NCBI GenBank assembly: GCA_027574665.1 | Contig: CM050672.1 | Coordinates: 11,392,001-11,456,000 of the forward strand | Length of the DNA: 64,000 bases | Reading direction: 5' to 3' | Source of the DNA: Rhynochetos jubatus | Taxonomy: Eukaryota > Chordata > Aves > Eurypygiformes > Rhynochetidae | In this document: positions 23,801-36,300 of the stretch, piece after piece | Numbering within the stretch: the first letter of the stretch is position 1 | How the letters are laid out: every line of letters starts with the position of its first letter | Notes under the pieces: model-generated | Seen by the model: the letters and a program-made list of their open reading frames with translations, nothing else | Database searches by the model: none | What the model was told of the DNA's origin: nothing | Position numbers and translations under genes: made by a program

Positions 23801-26800
23801 AGAATCTCAAGAGCAGTGGGTGGAGAAAGCCAGGCCTCAAACCACGAGAAGCTCCAGCCCAAAAGGCAGCCAAAATGCAGGACACATCCGGGAGAATCTC
23901 AAGAGGAGGGGGTGGAGCACGCCAGGCCTCAAACCACGAGAAGCTCCAGCCCAAGATTCAGCCAGGATGCAGCCCACATCCGGGAGAATCTCAAGAGCAG
24001 GGGGTGGAGCAAGGCAGGCCTCAAACCACGAGAAGCTCCAGCTCAAAATGTAGCCAAAATCCAGCCCACCTCCGGGAGAATATCAAGAGCAGGGGGTGGA
24101 GCAAGCCAGGCCTCAAACCACGGGAAGCTCCAGCCCAAGTATCAGCCAAAATGCAGCCCACATCCGGGAGAATATCAAGAGCAGGGGGTGGTGCAAGCCA
24201 GGCCTCAAACCACGAGAAGCTCCAGCCCAAAATGCAGACAAAATCCAGCCCACATCCGGGAGATTCTCAAGAGCAGGGGTTGGAGCAAGCCAGGCCTCAA
24301 ACCTCGAGAAGCTCCAGCCCAAAATGCAGCCAAAATCCAGCCCACATCTGGGAGATTCTCAAGAGCAGGGAGTGGAGCAAGCCAGGCCTCAAACCACGAG
24401 AAGCTCCAGGCCAAAAGGCAGCCAAATGCAGCCCACATCCGGGAGAATCTCAAGAGCAGGGGGTGGAGCAAGCCAGGCCTCAAACCACGAGAAGCTCCAG
24501 CCCAAAATGCAGCGAAAATCCAGCCCACATCGGGGAGAATCTCAAGAGCAGGGGGTGGAGCAAGGCAGGCCTCAAACCACGAGAAGCTCCAGCCCAAAAG
24601 GCAGCCAAAATGCAGCCCACATCCGGGAGAATCTCAAGAGCAGGGGGTGGAACAAGCCAGGCCTCAAACCTCGAGAAGCTCCAGCCCAAAAGGCAGCAAA
24701 AATGCAGCCCACATCCGGTAGAATCTCATGAGCAGGGGTTGGAGCAAGCCAGGCCTCAAACCACGAGAAGCTCCAGCCCAAAAGACAGCCAAAATGCAGC
24801 CCACATCCGGGACAATTTCAAGAGCAGGGGGTGGAGCAAGCCAGGCCCCAAACCACGAGAATCTCCAGCCCAAGTATGAGCCAAAATGCAGCCCACATTC
24901 GGGAGAATCTCAAGAGCAGGGGGTGGAGCAAGCCAGGCTTCAAACCACGAGAATCTCCAGCCCAAAAGGCAGCCAAAATGCAGGCCCACCTCCGGAAGAC
25001 TCTCAAGAGCAGGGTGTGGAGCAAGCCAGGCCTCAAACCTCGAGAAGTTCCAGCCCAAAAGGCAGCCAAAATCCAGCCCACATCCGGGAGAATATCAAGA
25101 GTAGGAGGTGGAGCAAGCCAGGCCTCAAACCTCGAGAAGCTCCAGCCCAAAATGCAGCCAAAATCCAGCCCACATCCATGAGATTCTCAAGAGCAGGGGG
25201 TGGAGCAAGCCAGGCCTCAAACCTCGAGAAGCTCCAGCCCAAAAGGCAGCCAAAATGCAGCCCACATCCGGGAGAATATCAAGAGCAGGGGGTGGAGCAA
25301 GGCAGGCCTCAAACCTCGAGAAGCTCCAGCCCAAGTATCAGCCAAAATGCAGCCCACATCCAGGAGCATATGAAGAGCAGGGTGTGGAGCAAGCCAGGCC
25401 TCAAACCACGAGAAGCTCCAGCCCAAAAGGCAGCCAAAATCCACCCACATCCGGGAGAATCTCAAGAGCAGGGGGTGGAGCAAGCCAGGCTTCAAACCAC
25501 GAGAAGCTCCAGCCCAAAAGGCAGCCAAAAAGCAGCCCACCTCCGGGAGAATCTCAAGAGCAGGGGGTGGAGCAAGCCAGGCCTCAAACCTCGAGAAGCT
25601 CCAGCCCAAAAGGCAGCCAAAAAGCAGCCCACATCCGGGAGAATCTCAAGAGCAGTGTATGGAGCAAGCCAGGCCTCAAACCTCGAGAAGCTCCAGCCCA
25701 AAAGGCAGCCAAAATGCAGCCCACATCCGGGAGAATATCAAGAGTAGGAGGTGGAGCAAGCCAGGCCTCAAACCTCGAGAAGCTCCAGCCCAAGTATCAG
25801 CCAAAACGCAGCCCACATCCAGGAGCATATGAAGAGCAGGGTGTGGAGCAAGCCAGGCCTCAAACCACGAGAAGCTCCAGCCCAAAATGCAGCGAAAATC
25901 CAGCCCACATCCGGGAGATTCTCAACAGCAGGGGGTGGAGCAAGCCAGGCCTCAAACCTCGAGAAGCTCCAGTCCAAAATGCAGCCAAAATCCAGCCCAC
26001 ATCCGGGAGATTCTCAAGAGCAGGGGGTGGAGCAAGCCAGGCCTCAAACCTCGAGAAGCTCAAGCCCAAAAGGCAGCCAAAATGCAGCCCACATCCGGGA
26101 GAATCTCAAGAGCAGGGGGTGGAGCAAGCCAGGCCTCAAACCACGAGAAGCTCCAGCCCAAAAGGCAGCCAAAATGCAGCCCACATCCGGGAGAATCTCA
26201 ACAGCAGGGGGTGGAGCAAGCCGGGCCTCAAACCACGAGAATCTCCAGCCCAAAAGGCAGCCAAAATGCAGCCCACATCCGGGAGAATCTCAACAGCAGG
26301 GGGTGGAGCAAGCCGGGCCTCAAACCACGAGAAGCTCCAGTCCAAAATGTAGCCAAAATGCAGCCCACATCCGGGAGAATCTCAAGAGCAGGGGGTCGAG
26401 CAAGCCAGGCCTCAAACCATGAAAAGCTCCAGCCCAAAATGCAGCCAACATCCAGCCCACATCCGGGAGATTCTCAAGAGCAGGGGGTGGAGCAAGCCAG
26501 GCCTCAAAGCATGAGAAGCTCCAGCCCAAAAGGCAGCCAAAATGCAGGACACATCCGGGAGAATCTCAAGAGGAGGGAGTGGAGCACGCCAGGCCTCAAA
26601 CCACGAGAAGCTCCAGCCCAAGATTCAGCCAGGATGCAGCCCACATCCGGGAGAATCTCAAGAGCAGGGGCTGGAGCAAGGCAGGCCTCAAACCACGAGA
26701 AGCTCCAGCTCAAAATGTAGCCAAAATCCAGCCCACATCCGGGAGAATATCAAGAGCAGGGGGTGGAGCAAGCCAGGCCTCAAACCACGAGAAGCTCCAG

Positions 26801-29800
26801 CCCAAGTATCAGCCAAAATGCAGCCCACATCCGGGAGAATATCAAGAGCAGGGGGTGGTGCAAGCCAGGCCTCAAACCACGAGAACCTCCAGCCCAAAAG
26901 GCAGACAAAATCCAGCCCACATCCGGGAGATTCTCAAGAGCAGGGGTTGGAGCAAGCCAGGCCTCAAACCTCGAGAAGCTCCAGCCCAAAATGCAGCCAA
27001 AATCCAGCCCACATCTGGGAGATTTTCAAGAGCAGGGGGTGGAGCAAGCCAGGCCTCAAACCACGAGAAGCTCCAGGCCAAAAGGCAGCCAAATGCAGCC
27101 CACATCCGGGAGAATCTCAAGAGAAGGGGGTGGAGCAAGCCAGGCCTCAAACCACGAGAAGCTCCAGCCCAAAAGACAGCCAAAATGCAGCCCACATCCG
27201 GGACAATTTCAAGAGCAGGGGGTGGAGCAAGCCAGGCCCCAAACCACGAGAATCTCCAGCCCAAGTATGAGCCAAAATACAGCCCACATTCGGGAGAATC
27301 TCAAGAGCAGGGGGTGGAGCAAGCCAGGCCTCAAACCATGAGAAGCTCCAGCCCAAAATGCAGCCAAAATGCAGCCCACATCCGGGAGAATATCAAGAGC
27401 AGGGGGTGGAGCAAGCCAGGCCCTAAACCACGAGAATCTCCAGCCCAAGTATCAGTCAAAATGCAGCCGACATCCGGGAGAATCTCAAGAGCAAGGGGTG
27501 GAGCAGGGCAGGCCTCAAACCTCGAGAAGCTCCAGCCCAAGTATCAGCCAAAATGCAGCCCACATCCAGGAGCATATGAAGATCAGGGTGTGGAGCAAGC
27601 CAGGCCTCAAACCACGAGAAGCTCCAGCCCAAAAGGCAGCCAAAATGCAGCCCACATCCGGGAGAATCTCAAGAGCAGGGGGTGGAGCAAGCCAGGCTTC
27701 AAACCATGAGAAGCTCCAGCCCAAAAGGCAGCCAAAAAGCAGCCCACCTCCGGGAGAATCTCAAGAGCAGGGGGTGGAGCAAGCCAGGCCTCAAACCTCG
27801 AGAAGCTCCAGCCCAAAAGGCAGCCAAAAAGCAGCCCACATCCGGGAGATTCTCAAGAGCAAGGGCTGGAGCAAGCCAGGCCTCAAACCACGAGAAGCTC
27901 CAGCCCAAAAGGCAGCCAAAATGCAGCCCACATCCGGGAGAATCTCAAGAGCAGGGGGTGGAGCAAGCCAGGCCTCAAACCACGAGAAGATCCAGCCCAA
28001 AAAGCCACCAAAATGCAGCCCACATCCGGGACAATTTCAAGAGCAGGGGGTGGAGCAAGCCAGGCCCCAAACCACGAGAATCTCCAGCCCAAGTATCAGT
28101 CAAAATGCAGCCCACATCCGGGAGAATCTCAAGAGCAGGGGGTGGAGCAAGGCAGGCCTCAAACCACGAGAAGCTCCAGCCCTAAAGGCAGCCAAAATCC
28201 AGCCCACATCCAGGAGAATTTCAAGAGCAAGTGGTGGAGCAAGCCAGGCCTCAAATCACAAGAAGCTCCAGACCAAGTATCAGCCAAAATGCAGCCCACA
28301 TCCAGGAGCATATGAAGAGCAGGATGTGGAGCAAGCCAGGCCTCAAACCACGAGAAGCTCCAGCCCAAAATGCAGCGAAAATCCAGCCCACATCCGGGAG
28401 ATTCTCAACAGCAGGGGGTGGAGCAAGCCAGGCCTCAAACCTCGAGAAGCTCCAGTCCAAAATGCAGCCAAAATCCAGCCCACATCCGGGAGAATATCAA
28501 GAGCAGGGGGTGGAGCAAGCCAGGCCTCAAACCTCGAGAAGCTCCAGCCCAAAAGGCAGCCAAAATGCAGCCCACATCCGGGAGAATCTCAAGAGCAGGG
28601 GGTGGAGCAAGCCAGGCCTCAAACCACGAGAAGCTCCAGCCCAAAAGGCAGCCAAAATGCAGCCCACATCCAAAAGAATATGAAGAGGAGGGGTTGGAGC
28701 ACGCCAGGCCTCAAACCACGAGAAGCTCCAGCCCAAGATTCACCCAGAATGCAGCCCACATCCGGGAGATTCTCAAGAGCAGGGGGTGGAGCAAGCCAGG
28801 CCTCAAACCACGAGAAGCTCCAGCCCAAAAGGCAGCCAAAATGCAGCCCACATCCGGGAGAATCTCAACAGCAGGGGGTGGAGCAAGCCGGGCCTCAAAC
28901 CTCGAGAATCTCCAGCCCAAAAGGCAGCCAAAATCCAGGCCACATCCAAAAGAATATGAAGAGGAGGGGGTGGAGCACGCCAGGCCTCAAACCACGAGAA
29001 GCTCCAGCCCAAGATTCACCCAGAATGCAGCCCACATCCGGGAGAATCTCAAGAGCAGGGGGTGGAGCAAGCCAGGCCTCAAACCACGAGAAGCTCCAGC
29101 TCAAAATGTAGCCAAAATCCAGCCCACATTCGGGAGAATCTCAAGAGTAGGGGGTGGAGCAAGCCAGGCCTCAAACCACGAGAATCTCCAGCCCAAGTAT
29201 CAGCCAAAATGCAGCCCACATCCGGGAGAATATCAAGAGCAGGGGGTGGTGCAAGCCAGGCCTCAAACCACGAGAAGCTCCAGCCCAAAATGCAGACAAA
29301 ATCCAGCCCACATCCGGTAGATTCTCAAGAGCAGGGGGTGGAGAAAGCCAGGCCTCAAACCTCGAGAAGCTCCAGCCCAAAATGCAGCCAAAATCCAGCC
29401 CACATCTGGGAGATTCTCAAGAGCAGGGGGTGGAGCAAGCCAGGCCTCAAACCACGAGAAGCTCCAGCCCAAAAGGCAGCCAAAATCCAGCCCACCTCCG
29501 GGAGAATCTCAAGAGCAGGGGGTGGAGCAAGCCAGGCCTCAAACCATGAGAAGCTCCAGCCCAAAAGGCAGCCAAAATGCAGCCCACATCCGGGACAATT
29601 TCAAGAGCAGGGGGTGGAGCAAGCCAGGCCTCAAACCACGAGAATCTCCAGCCCAAGTATCAGCCAAAATGCAGCCCACATCCGGGAGAATATCAAGAGC
29701 AGGGGGTGGTGCAAGCCAGGCCTCAAACCACGAGAAGCTCCAGCCCAAAATGCAGACAAAATCCAGCCCACATCCGGGAGATTCTCAAGAGCAGGGGGTG

Positions 29801-30320
29801 GAGCAAGCCAGGCCTTCAACCTCGAGAAGCTCCAGCCCAAAATGCAGCCAAAATCCAGCCCACATCTGGGAGATTCTCAAGAGCAGGGGGTGGAGCAAGC
29901 CAGGCCTCAAACCACGAGAAGCTCCACGCCAAAAGGCAGCCAAATGCAGCCCACATCCGGGAGAATCTCAAGAGCAGGGGGTGGAGCAAGCCAGGCCTCA
30001 AACCACGAGAAGCTCCAGCCCAAAATGCAGCGAAAATCCAGCCCACATCCGGGAGAATCTCAAGAGCCGGGGGTCGAGCAAGGCAGGCCTCAAACCACGA
30101 GAAGCTCCAGCCCAAAAGGCAGCCAAAATGCAGCCCACATCCGGGAGAATCTCAAGAGCAGGGGGTGGAACAAGCCAGGCCTCAAACCTCGAGAAGCTCC
30201 AGCCCAAAAGGCAGCCAAAATGCAGCCCACATCCGGGAGAATCTCATGAGCAGGGGGTGGAGCAAGCCAGGCCCCAAACCACGAGAATCTCCAGCCCAAG
30301 TATGAGCCAAAATGCAGCCC
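20839..30320 (+). repeat. Higher-order repeat zone C: three related blocks of about 2.4-3.9 kb
   Basis: Three diverged copies can be aligned by shared rare variants. A GCAGCGAAAATCC unit followed by CTCAACAGCAG occurs at about 22,944, 25,887 and 28,370 (offsets 2,943 and 2,483). A one-base loss giving GCCAAATGCAG occurs at 24,421, 27,088 and 29,940. A GTATGAGCC unit lies at about 24,875, 27,265 and 30,299 and marks the block ends. Two further length changes are shared only by the first two blocks: a gain in GCAGGCCCACCTCC (21,117 and 24,981) and a loss in AATCCACCCACATCC (22,035 and 25,438). The matching offset falls from 3,863 to 3,403 between these, a five-unit difference between copies. 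No coding or mobile element is visible. Confidence 0.85.
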
Positions 30321-33309
30321 ACATCCGGGAGAATCTCAAGAGCAGGGGGTGGAGCAAGCCAGGCCTCAAACCACGAGAAGCTCCAGCACAAAAGGCAGCC
30401 AAAATCCAGCCCACCTCCGGGAGAATCTCAAGAGCAGGGGGTGGAGCAAGCCAGGCCTCAAACCACAAGAAGCTCCAGCCCAAGAATCACCCAGAATGCA
30501 GCCCACATCCGGGAGAATCTCAAGAGCAGGGGGTGCAGCAAGCCAGGCCTCAAACCTCGAGAAGCTCCACCCCAAAAGGCAGCCAAAATGCAGCCCACAT
30601 CTGGGAGAATCTCAAGAGCAGGGGGTGGAGCAAGCCAGGCCTCAAACCACGAGTAGCTCCAGCCCAAAAATCCACCAAAATGCAGCCCACATCCGGGACA
30701 ATTTCAAGAGCAGGGGGTGGAGCAAGCCAGGCCTCAAACCACGAGAATCTCCAGCCCAAGTATCAGTCAAAATGCAGCCGACATCCGGGAGAATCTCAAG
30801 AGCAGGGGGTGGAGCAAGCCAGGCCTCAAACCACGAGAAGCTCCAGCCCTAAAGGCAGCCAAAATCCAGCCCACATCCGGGTGAATCTCAAAAGCAGGGG
30901 GTGCAGCAAGCCAGGCCTCAAACCACGAGAAGCTCCAGCCCAAAAGGCAGCCAAAATCCAGCCCACATCCGGGAGAATATCAAGAGTAGGGGGTGGATTA
31001 AGCCAGGCCATAAACCATGAGAAGCTCCAGCCCAAAAGGCAGCCAAAATGCAGCCCACATCCAGGAGAATCTCAAGAGCAGGGGGTGGAGCAAGCCAGGC
31101 CTCAAACCACGAGAAGCTCCAGCCCAAGTATCAGTCAAAATGCAGCCGACATCCGGGAGAATCTCAAGAGCAGGGGGTGCAGCAAGCCAGGCCTCAAACC
31201 ACGAGAAGCTCCAGCCCAAAAGGCAGCCAAAATGCAGCCCAAATCCGGGAGAATATCAAGAGCAGGGGGTGGAGCAAGCCAGGCCTCAAACCACGAGAAG
31301 CTCCAGCCCAAAAGGGAGCCAAAATGCAGCCCACATCCGGGAGAATCTCAAGAGCAGGGGGTGGAGCAAGCCAGGCTTCAAACCACGAGAAGCTCCAGCC
31401 CAAAAGGCAGCCAAAATGCAGCCCACCTGCGGAAGAATCTCAAGAGCAGGGTGTGGAGCAAGCCAGGCCTCAAACCTCGAGAAGCTCCAGCCCAAAATGC
31501 AGCCAAAATCCAGCCCACATCCGGGAGAATATCAAGAGTAGGAGGTGGAGCCAGCCAGGCCTCAAACCACGAGAAGCTCCAGCCCAAAATGCAGCCAAAA
31601 TCCAGCCCACATCCGGGAGATTCTCAAGAGCAGGGGGTGGAGCAAGCCAGGCCTCAAACCTCGAGAAGCTCCAGCCCAAAAGGCAGCCAAAATGCAGCCC
31701 ACATCCGGGAGAATCTCAAGAGCAGGGGGTGGAGCAAGCCAGGCCTCAAACCACGAGAAGCTCCAGCCCAAAAAGCCACCAAAATGCAGCCCACATCCGG
31801 GACAATTTCAAGAGCAGGGGGTGGAGCAAGCCAGGCCTCAAACCTCGAGAAGCTCCAGCCCAAGTATCAGCCAAAATGCAGCCCACATCCGCGAGCATAT
31901 GAAGAGCAGGGTGTGGAGCAAGCCAGGCCTCAAACCACGAGAATCTCCAGCCCAAAATGCAGCCAAAATCCAGCCCACATCCGGGAGATTCTCAAGAGCA
32001 GAGGGTGGAGCAAGGCAGGCCTCAAACCACGAGAAGCTCCAACCCAAAATGCAGCCAAAATCCAGCCCACATCCGGGACAATTTCAAGAGCAGGGGGTGG
32101 AGCAATCCAGGCCTCAAACCATGAGAAGCTCCAGCCCAAAAGGCAGCCAAAATCCAGCCCACATCCGGGAGAATCTCAAGAGCAGGGGGTGGAGCAAGCC
32201 AGGCCTCAAACCAAGAGAAGCTCCAGCCCAAAAGGCAGCCAAAATGCAGCCCACATCCGGGAGAATCTCAAGAGCAGGGGGTGGAGCAAGCCAGGCCTCA
32301 AACCACGAGAAGCTCCAGCCCAAAAGGCAGCCAAAAGCCAGCCCACATCCGGGAGAATCTCAAGAGCAGGGGGTGGAGGAAGCCAGGCCTCAAACCACGA
32401 GAAGCTCCAGCCCAAGTATCAGCCAAAATGCAGCCCACCTCCAGGAGCATATGAAGAGCAGGGTGTGGAGCAAGCCAGGCCTCAAACCACGAGAAGCTCC
32501 AGCCCAAAATGCAGCCAAAATCCAGCCTACATCCGGGAGATTCTCAAGAGCAGGGGGTGGAGCAAGCCAGGCCTCAAACCTCGAGAAGCTCCAGCCCAAA
32601 ATGCAGCCAAAATCCAGCCCACATCCGGGAGATTCTCAAGAGCAGGGGGTGGAGCAAGCCAGGCCTCAAACCTCGAGAAGCTCCAGCCCAAAAGGCAGCC
32701 AAAATGCAGCCCACATCCGGGAGAATCTCAAGAGCAGGGGTTCGAGCAAGCCAGGCCTCAAACCACGAGAAGCTCCAGCCCAAAAGGCAGCCAAAATGCA
32801 GCCCACCTCCGGGAGAATCTCAAGAGCAGGGGGTGGAGCACGCCAGGCCTCAAACCACGAGAAGCTCCAGCCCAAAATGCAGCCAAAATCTAGCCCACAT
32901 CCGGGAGAATCTCAAGAGCAGGGAGTGGAGCAAGCCAGGCCTCAAACCACGAGAAGCTCCAGCCCAAAAGGCAGCCAAAATCCAGCCCAAATCCAGGAGA
33001 ATTTCAAGAGCAGGGGGTGGAGGAAGCCAGGCCTCAAACCACGAGAAGCTCCAGCCCAAAATGCAGCCAAAATGCAGCCCACATCCGGGAGAATCTCAAG
33101 AGCAGGGGGTGGAGCAAGCCAGGCCTCAAACCACGAGAAGCTCCAGCCCAAAAGACAGCCAAAATCCAGCCCACATCCGGGAGAATCTCAAGAGCAGGGG
33201 GTGGAGCAAGCCAGGCCTCAAACCACGAGAAGCTCCAGCCCAAAATTCAGCCAAAATCCAGCCCACATCCGGGAGATTCTCAAGAGCAGGGGGTGGAGCA
33301 AGCCAGGCC
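30321..33309 (+). repeat. Array segment of mixed units without length changes
   Basis: About 32 units in constant register. Variants include units with CATGAG (near 31,015), CACCTGCGGAAGAATC (near 31,425) and AAAAAGCCACCAAAATG (near 31,770). The last is shared with zone C (22,570 and 27,995) and suggests the segment derives from C-type units. I did not find a clean higher-order period. Nothing other than satellite is visible. Confidence 0.8.
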
Positions 33310-36300
33310 TCAAACCACGAGAAGCTCCAGCCCAAAATGCAGCCAAAATGCAGCCCACATGCGGGACAATTTAAAGAGCAGGGGGTGGATCAAGCCAGGC
33401 CCCATACCACGAGAATCTCCAGCCCAAGTATCAGCCAAAATGCTGCCCACATCCGGGAGAATCTCAAGAGCAGGGGGTGGAGCAAGCCAGGCCTCAAAAT
33501 ACGAGAAGCTCCAGCCCAAAAGGCAGCCAAAATCCAGCCCACATCCGGGAGAATATCAAGAGTAGGAGGTGGAGCAAGCCAGGCCTCAAACCACGAGAAG
33601 CTCCAGCCCAAAATGCAGCCAAAATCCAGCCCACCTCCGGGAGAATCTCAAGAGCAGGGGGTGGAGCAAGCCAGGCCTCAAACCACGAGAAGCTCCAGCC
33701 CAAAATGCAGCCAAAATGCAGGCCACCTCCGGGAGAATCTCAAGAGCAGGGGGTGGAGCAAGCCAGGCCTCAAACCACGAGAAGCTCCAGCCCAAAAGGC
33801 AGCCAAAATGCAGCCCACATTTAAAAGAATATGAAGAGCAGGGGGTGGAGCACGCCAGGCCTCAAACCACGAGAAGCTCCAGCCCAAAAGGCAGCCAAAA
33901 TGCAGCCCACATCCCGGAGAATCTCAAGAGCAGGGGGTGGAGCAAGCCAGGCCTCAAACCACGAGAAGCTCCAGCCCAAAATGTAGCCAAAATGCAGCCC
34001 ACATCCGGGAGAATCTCAAGAGCAGGGGGTGGAGCAAGGCAGGCCTCAAACCTCGAGAAGCTCCAGCCCAAAAGGCAGCCAAAATGCAGCCCACATCCGG
34101 GAGAATCTCAAGAGCGGTGGGTGGAGCAAGCCAGGCCTCAAACCACGAGAAGCTCCAGCCCAAAAGGCAGCCAAAATGCAGGCCACATCCGGGAGAATCT
34201 CAAGAGTAGGGGGTCGAGCAAGCCAGGCCTCAAACCACGAGAAGCTCCAGCCCAAAAGGCAGCCAAAATGCAGCCCACATCCAAAGGAATATGAAGAGGA
34301 GGGGGTGGAGCACGCCAGGCCTCAAACCACGAGAAGCTCCAGCCCAAAATTCAGCCAAAATCCAGCCCACATCCGGGAGATTCTCAAGAGCAGGGGGTGG
34401 AGCAAGCCAGGCCTCAAACCACGAGAAGCTCCAGCCCAAAATGCAGCCAAAATGCAGCCCACATCCGGGACAATTTAAAGAGCAGGGGGTGGATCAAGCC
34501 AGGCCCCAAACCACGAGAATCTCCAGCCCAAGTATCAGCCAAAATGCTGCCCACATCCGGGAGAATATCAAGAGCAGGGGGTGGAGCAAGCCAGGCCTCA
34601 AACCACGAGAAGCTCCAGCCCAAAAGGCAGCCAAAATCTAGTCCACATCCGGGAGAATCTCAAGAGCAGGGGGTGGAGCAAGCCAGGCCTCAAACCTCGA
34701 GAAACTCCAGCCCAAAATGCAGCCAAAATCCAGCCCACATCCGGGAGAATCTCAAGAGTAGGAGGTGGAGCAAGCCAGGCCTCAAACCACGAGAAGCTCC
34801 AGCCCAAAAGGCAGCCAAAATGCAGGCCACATTCGGGAGAATCTCAAGAGTAGGGGGTCGAGCAAGGCAGGCCTCAAACCACGAGAAGCTCCAGCCCAAA
34901 AGGCAGCCAAAATCCAGCCCACATTTAAAAGAATATGAAGAGCAGGGGGTGGAGCAAGCCAGCCCTCAAACCACGAGAAGCTCCAGCATAAAAAGTAGCC
35001 AAAATGCAGCCCACATCCGGGAGAATATCAAGAGCAGGGGGTGCAGCACGCCAGGCCTCAAACCACAAGAAGCTCCAGCCCAAAATGCAGCGAAAATCCA
35101 GCCCACATCCGGGAGAATCTCAAGAGCAGGGGGTCGAGCAAGGCAGGCCTCAAACCACGAGAAGCTCCAGCCCAAAAGGCAGCAAAAATGCAGCCCACAT
35201 CCGGGAGAATCTCAAGAGCAGGGGTTGGAGCAAGCCAGGCCTCAAACCTCGAGAAGCTCCAGCCCAAAAGGCAGCCAAAATGCAGGCCACATCCGGGAGA
35301 ATCTCAACAGCAGGGGGTCGAGCAAGCCAGGCCTCAAACCACGAGAAGCTCCAGCCCTAAAGGCAGCCAAAATCCAGCCCACCTCCGGGAGAATCTCAAG
35401 AGCAGGGGGTGGAGCAAGCCAGGCCTCAAACCTCGAGAAGCTCCAGCCCAAAAGGCAGCTAAAATCCAGCCCACATCCGGGAGAATATCAAGAGCAGGGG
35501 GTGGAGCAAGCCAGGCCTCAAACCACGAGAAGCTCCAGCCCAAGTATCAGCCAAAATGCAGCCCACATCCAGGAGCATATGAAAAGCAGGGGGTGGAGCA
35601 AGCCAGGCCTCAAACCACGAGAAGCTCAAGCCCAAAAGGCAGCCAAAATGCAGGCCACATCCGGGAGAATCTCAAGAGTAGGGGGTCGAGCAAGCCAGGC
35701 CTCAAACCACGAGAAGCTCCAGCCCAAAAGGCAGCCAAAATGCAGCCCACATCCGGGAGAATCTCAAGAGCAGGGGGTGGAGCAAGCCAGGCCTCAAACC
35801 ACGAGAAGCTCCAGCCCAAAATGTAGCCAAAATGCAGCCCACATCCGGGAGAATCTCAAGAGCAGGGGGTGGAGCAAGGCAGGCCTCAAACCTCGAGAAG
35901 CTCCAGCCCAAAAGGCAGCCAAAATGCAGCCCACATCCGGGAGAATCTCAAGAGCGGTGGGTGGAGCAAGCCAGGCCTCAAACCACGAGAACCTCCAGAC
36001 CAAAAGGCAGCCAAAATGCAGGCCACATCCGGGAGAATCTCAAGAGTAGGGGGTCGAGCAAGCCAGGCCTCAAACCACGAGAAGCTCCAGCCCAAAAGGC
36101 AGCCAAAATGCAGCCCACGTCCAAAGGAATATGAAGAGGAGGGGGTGGAGCACGCCAGGCCTCAAACCACGAGAAGCTCCAGCCCAAAATTCAGCCAAAA
36201 TCCAGCCCACATCCGGGAGATTCTCAAGAGCAGGGGGTGGAGCAAGCCAGGCCTCAAACCACGAGAAGCTCCAGCCCAAAATGCAGCCAAAATGCAGCCC

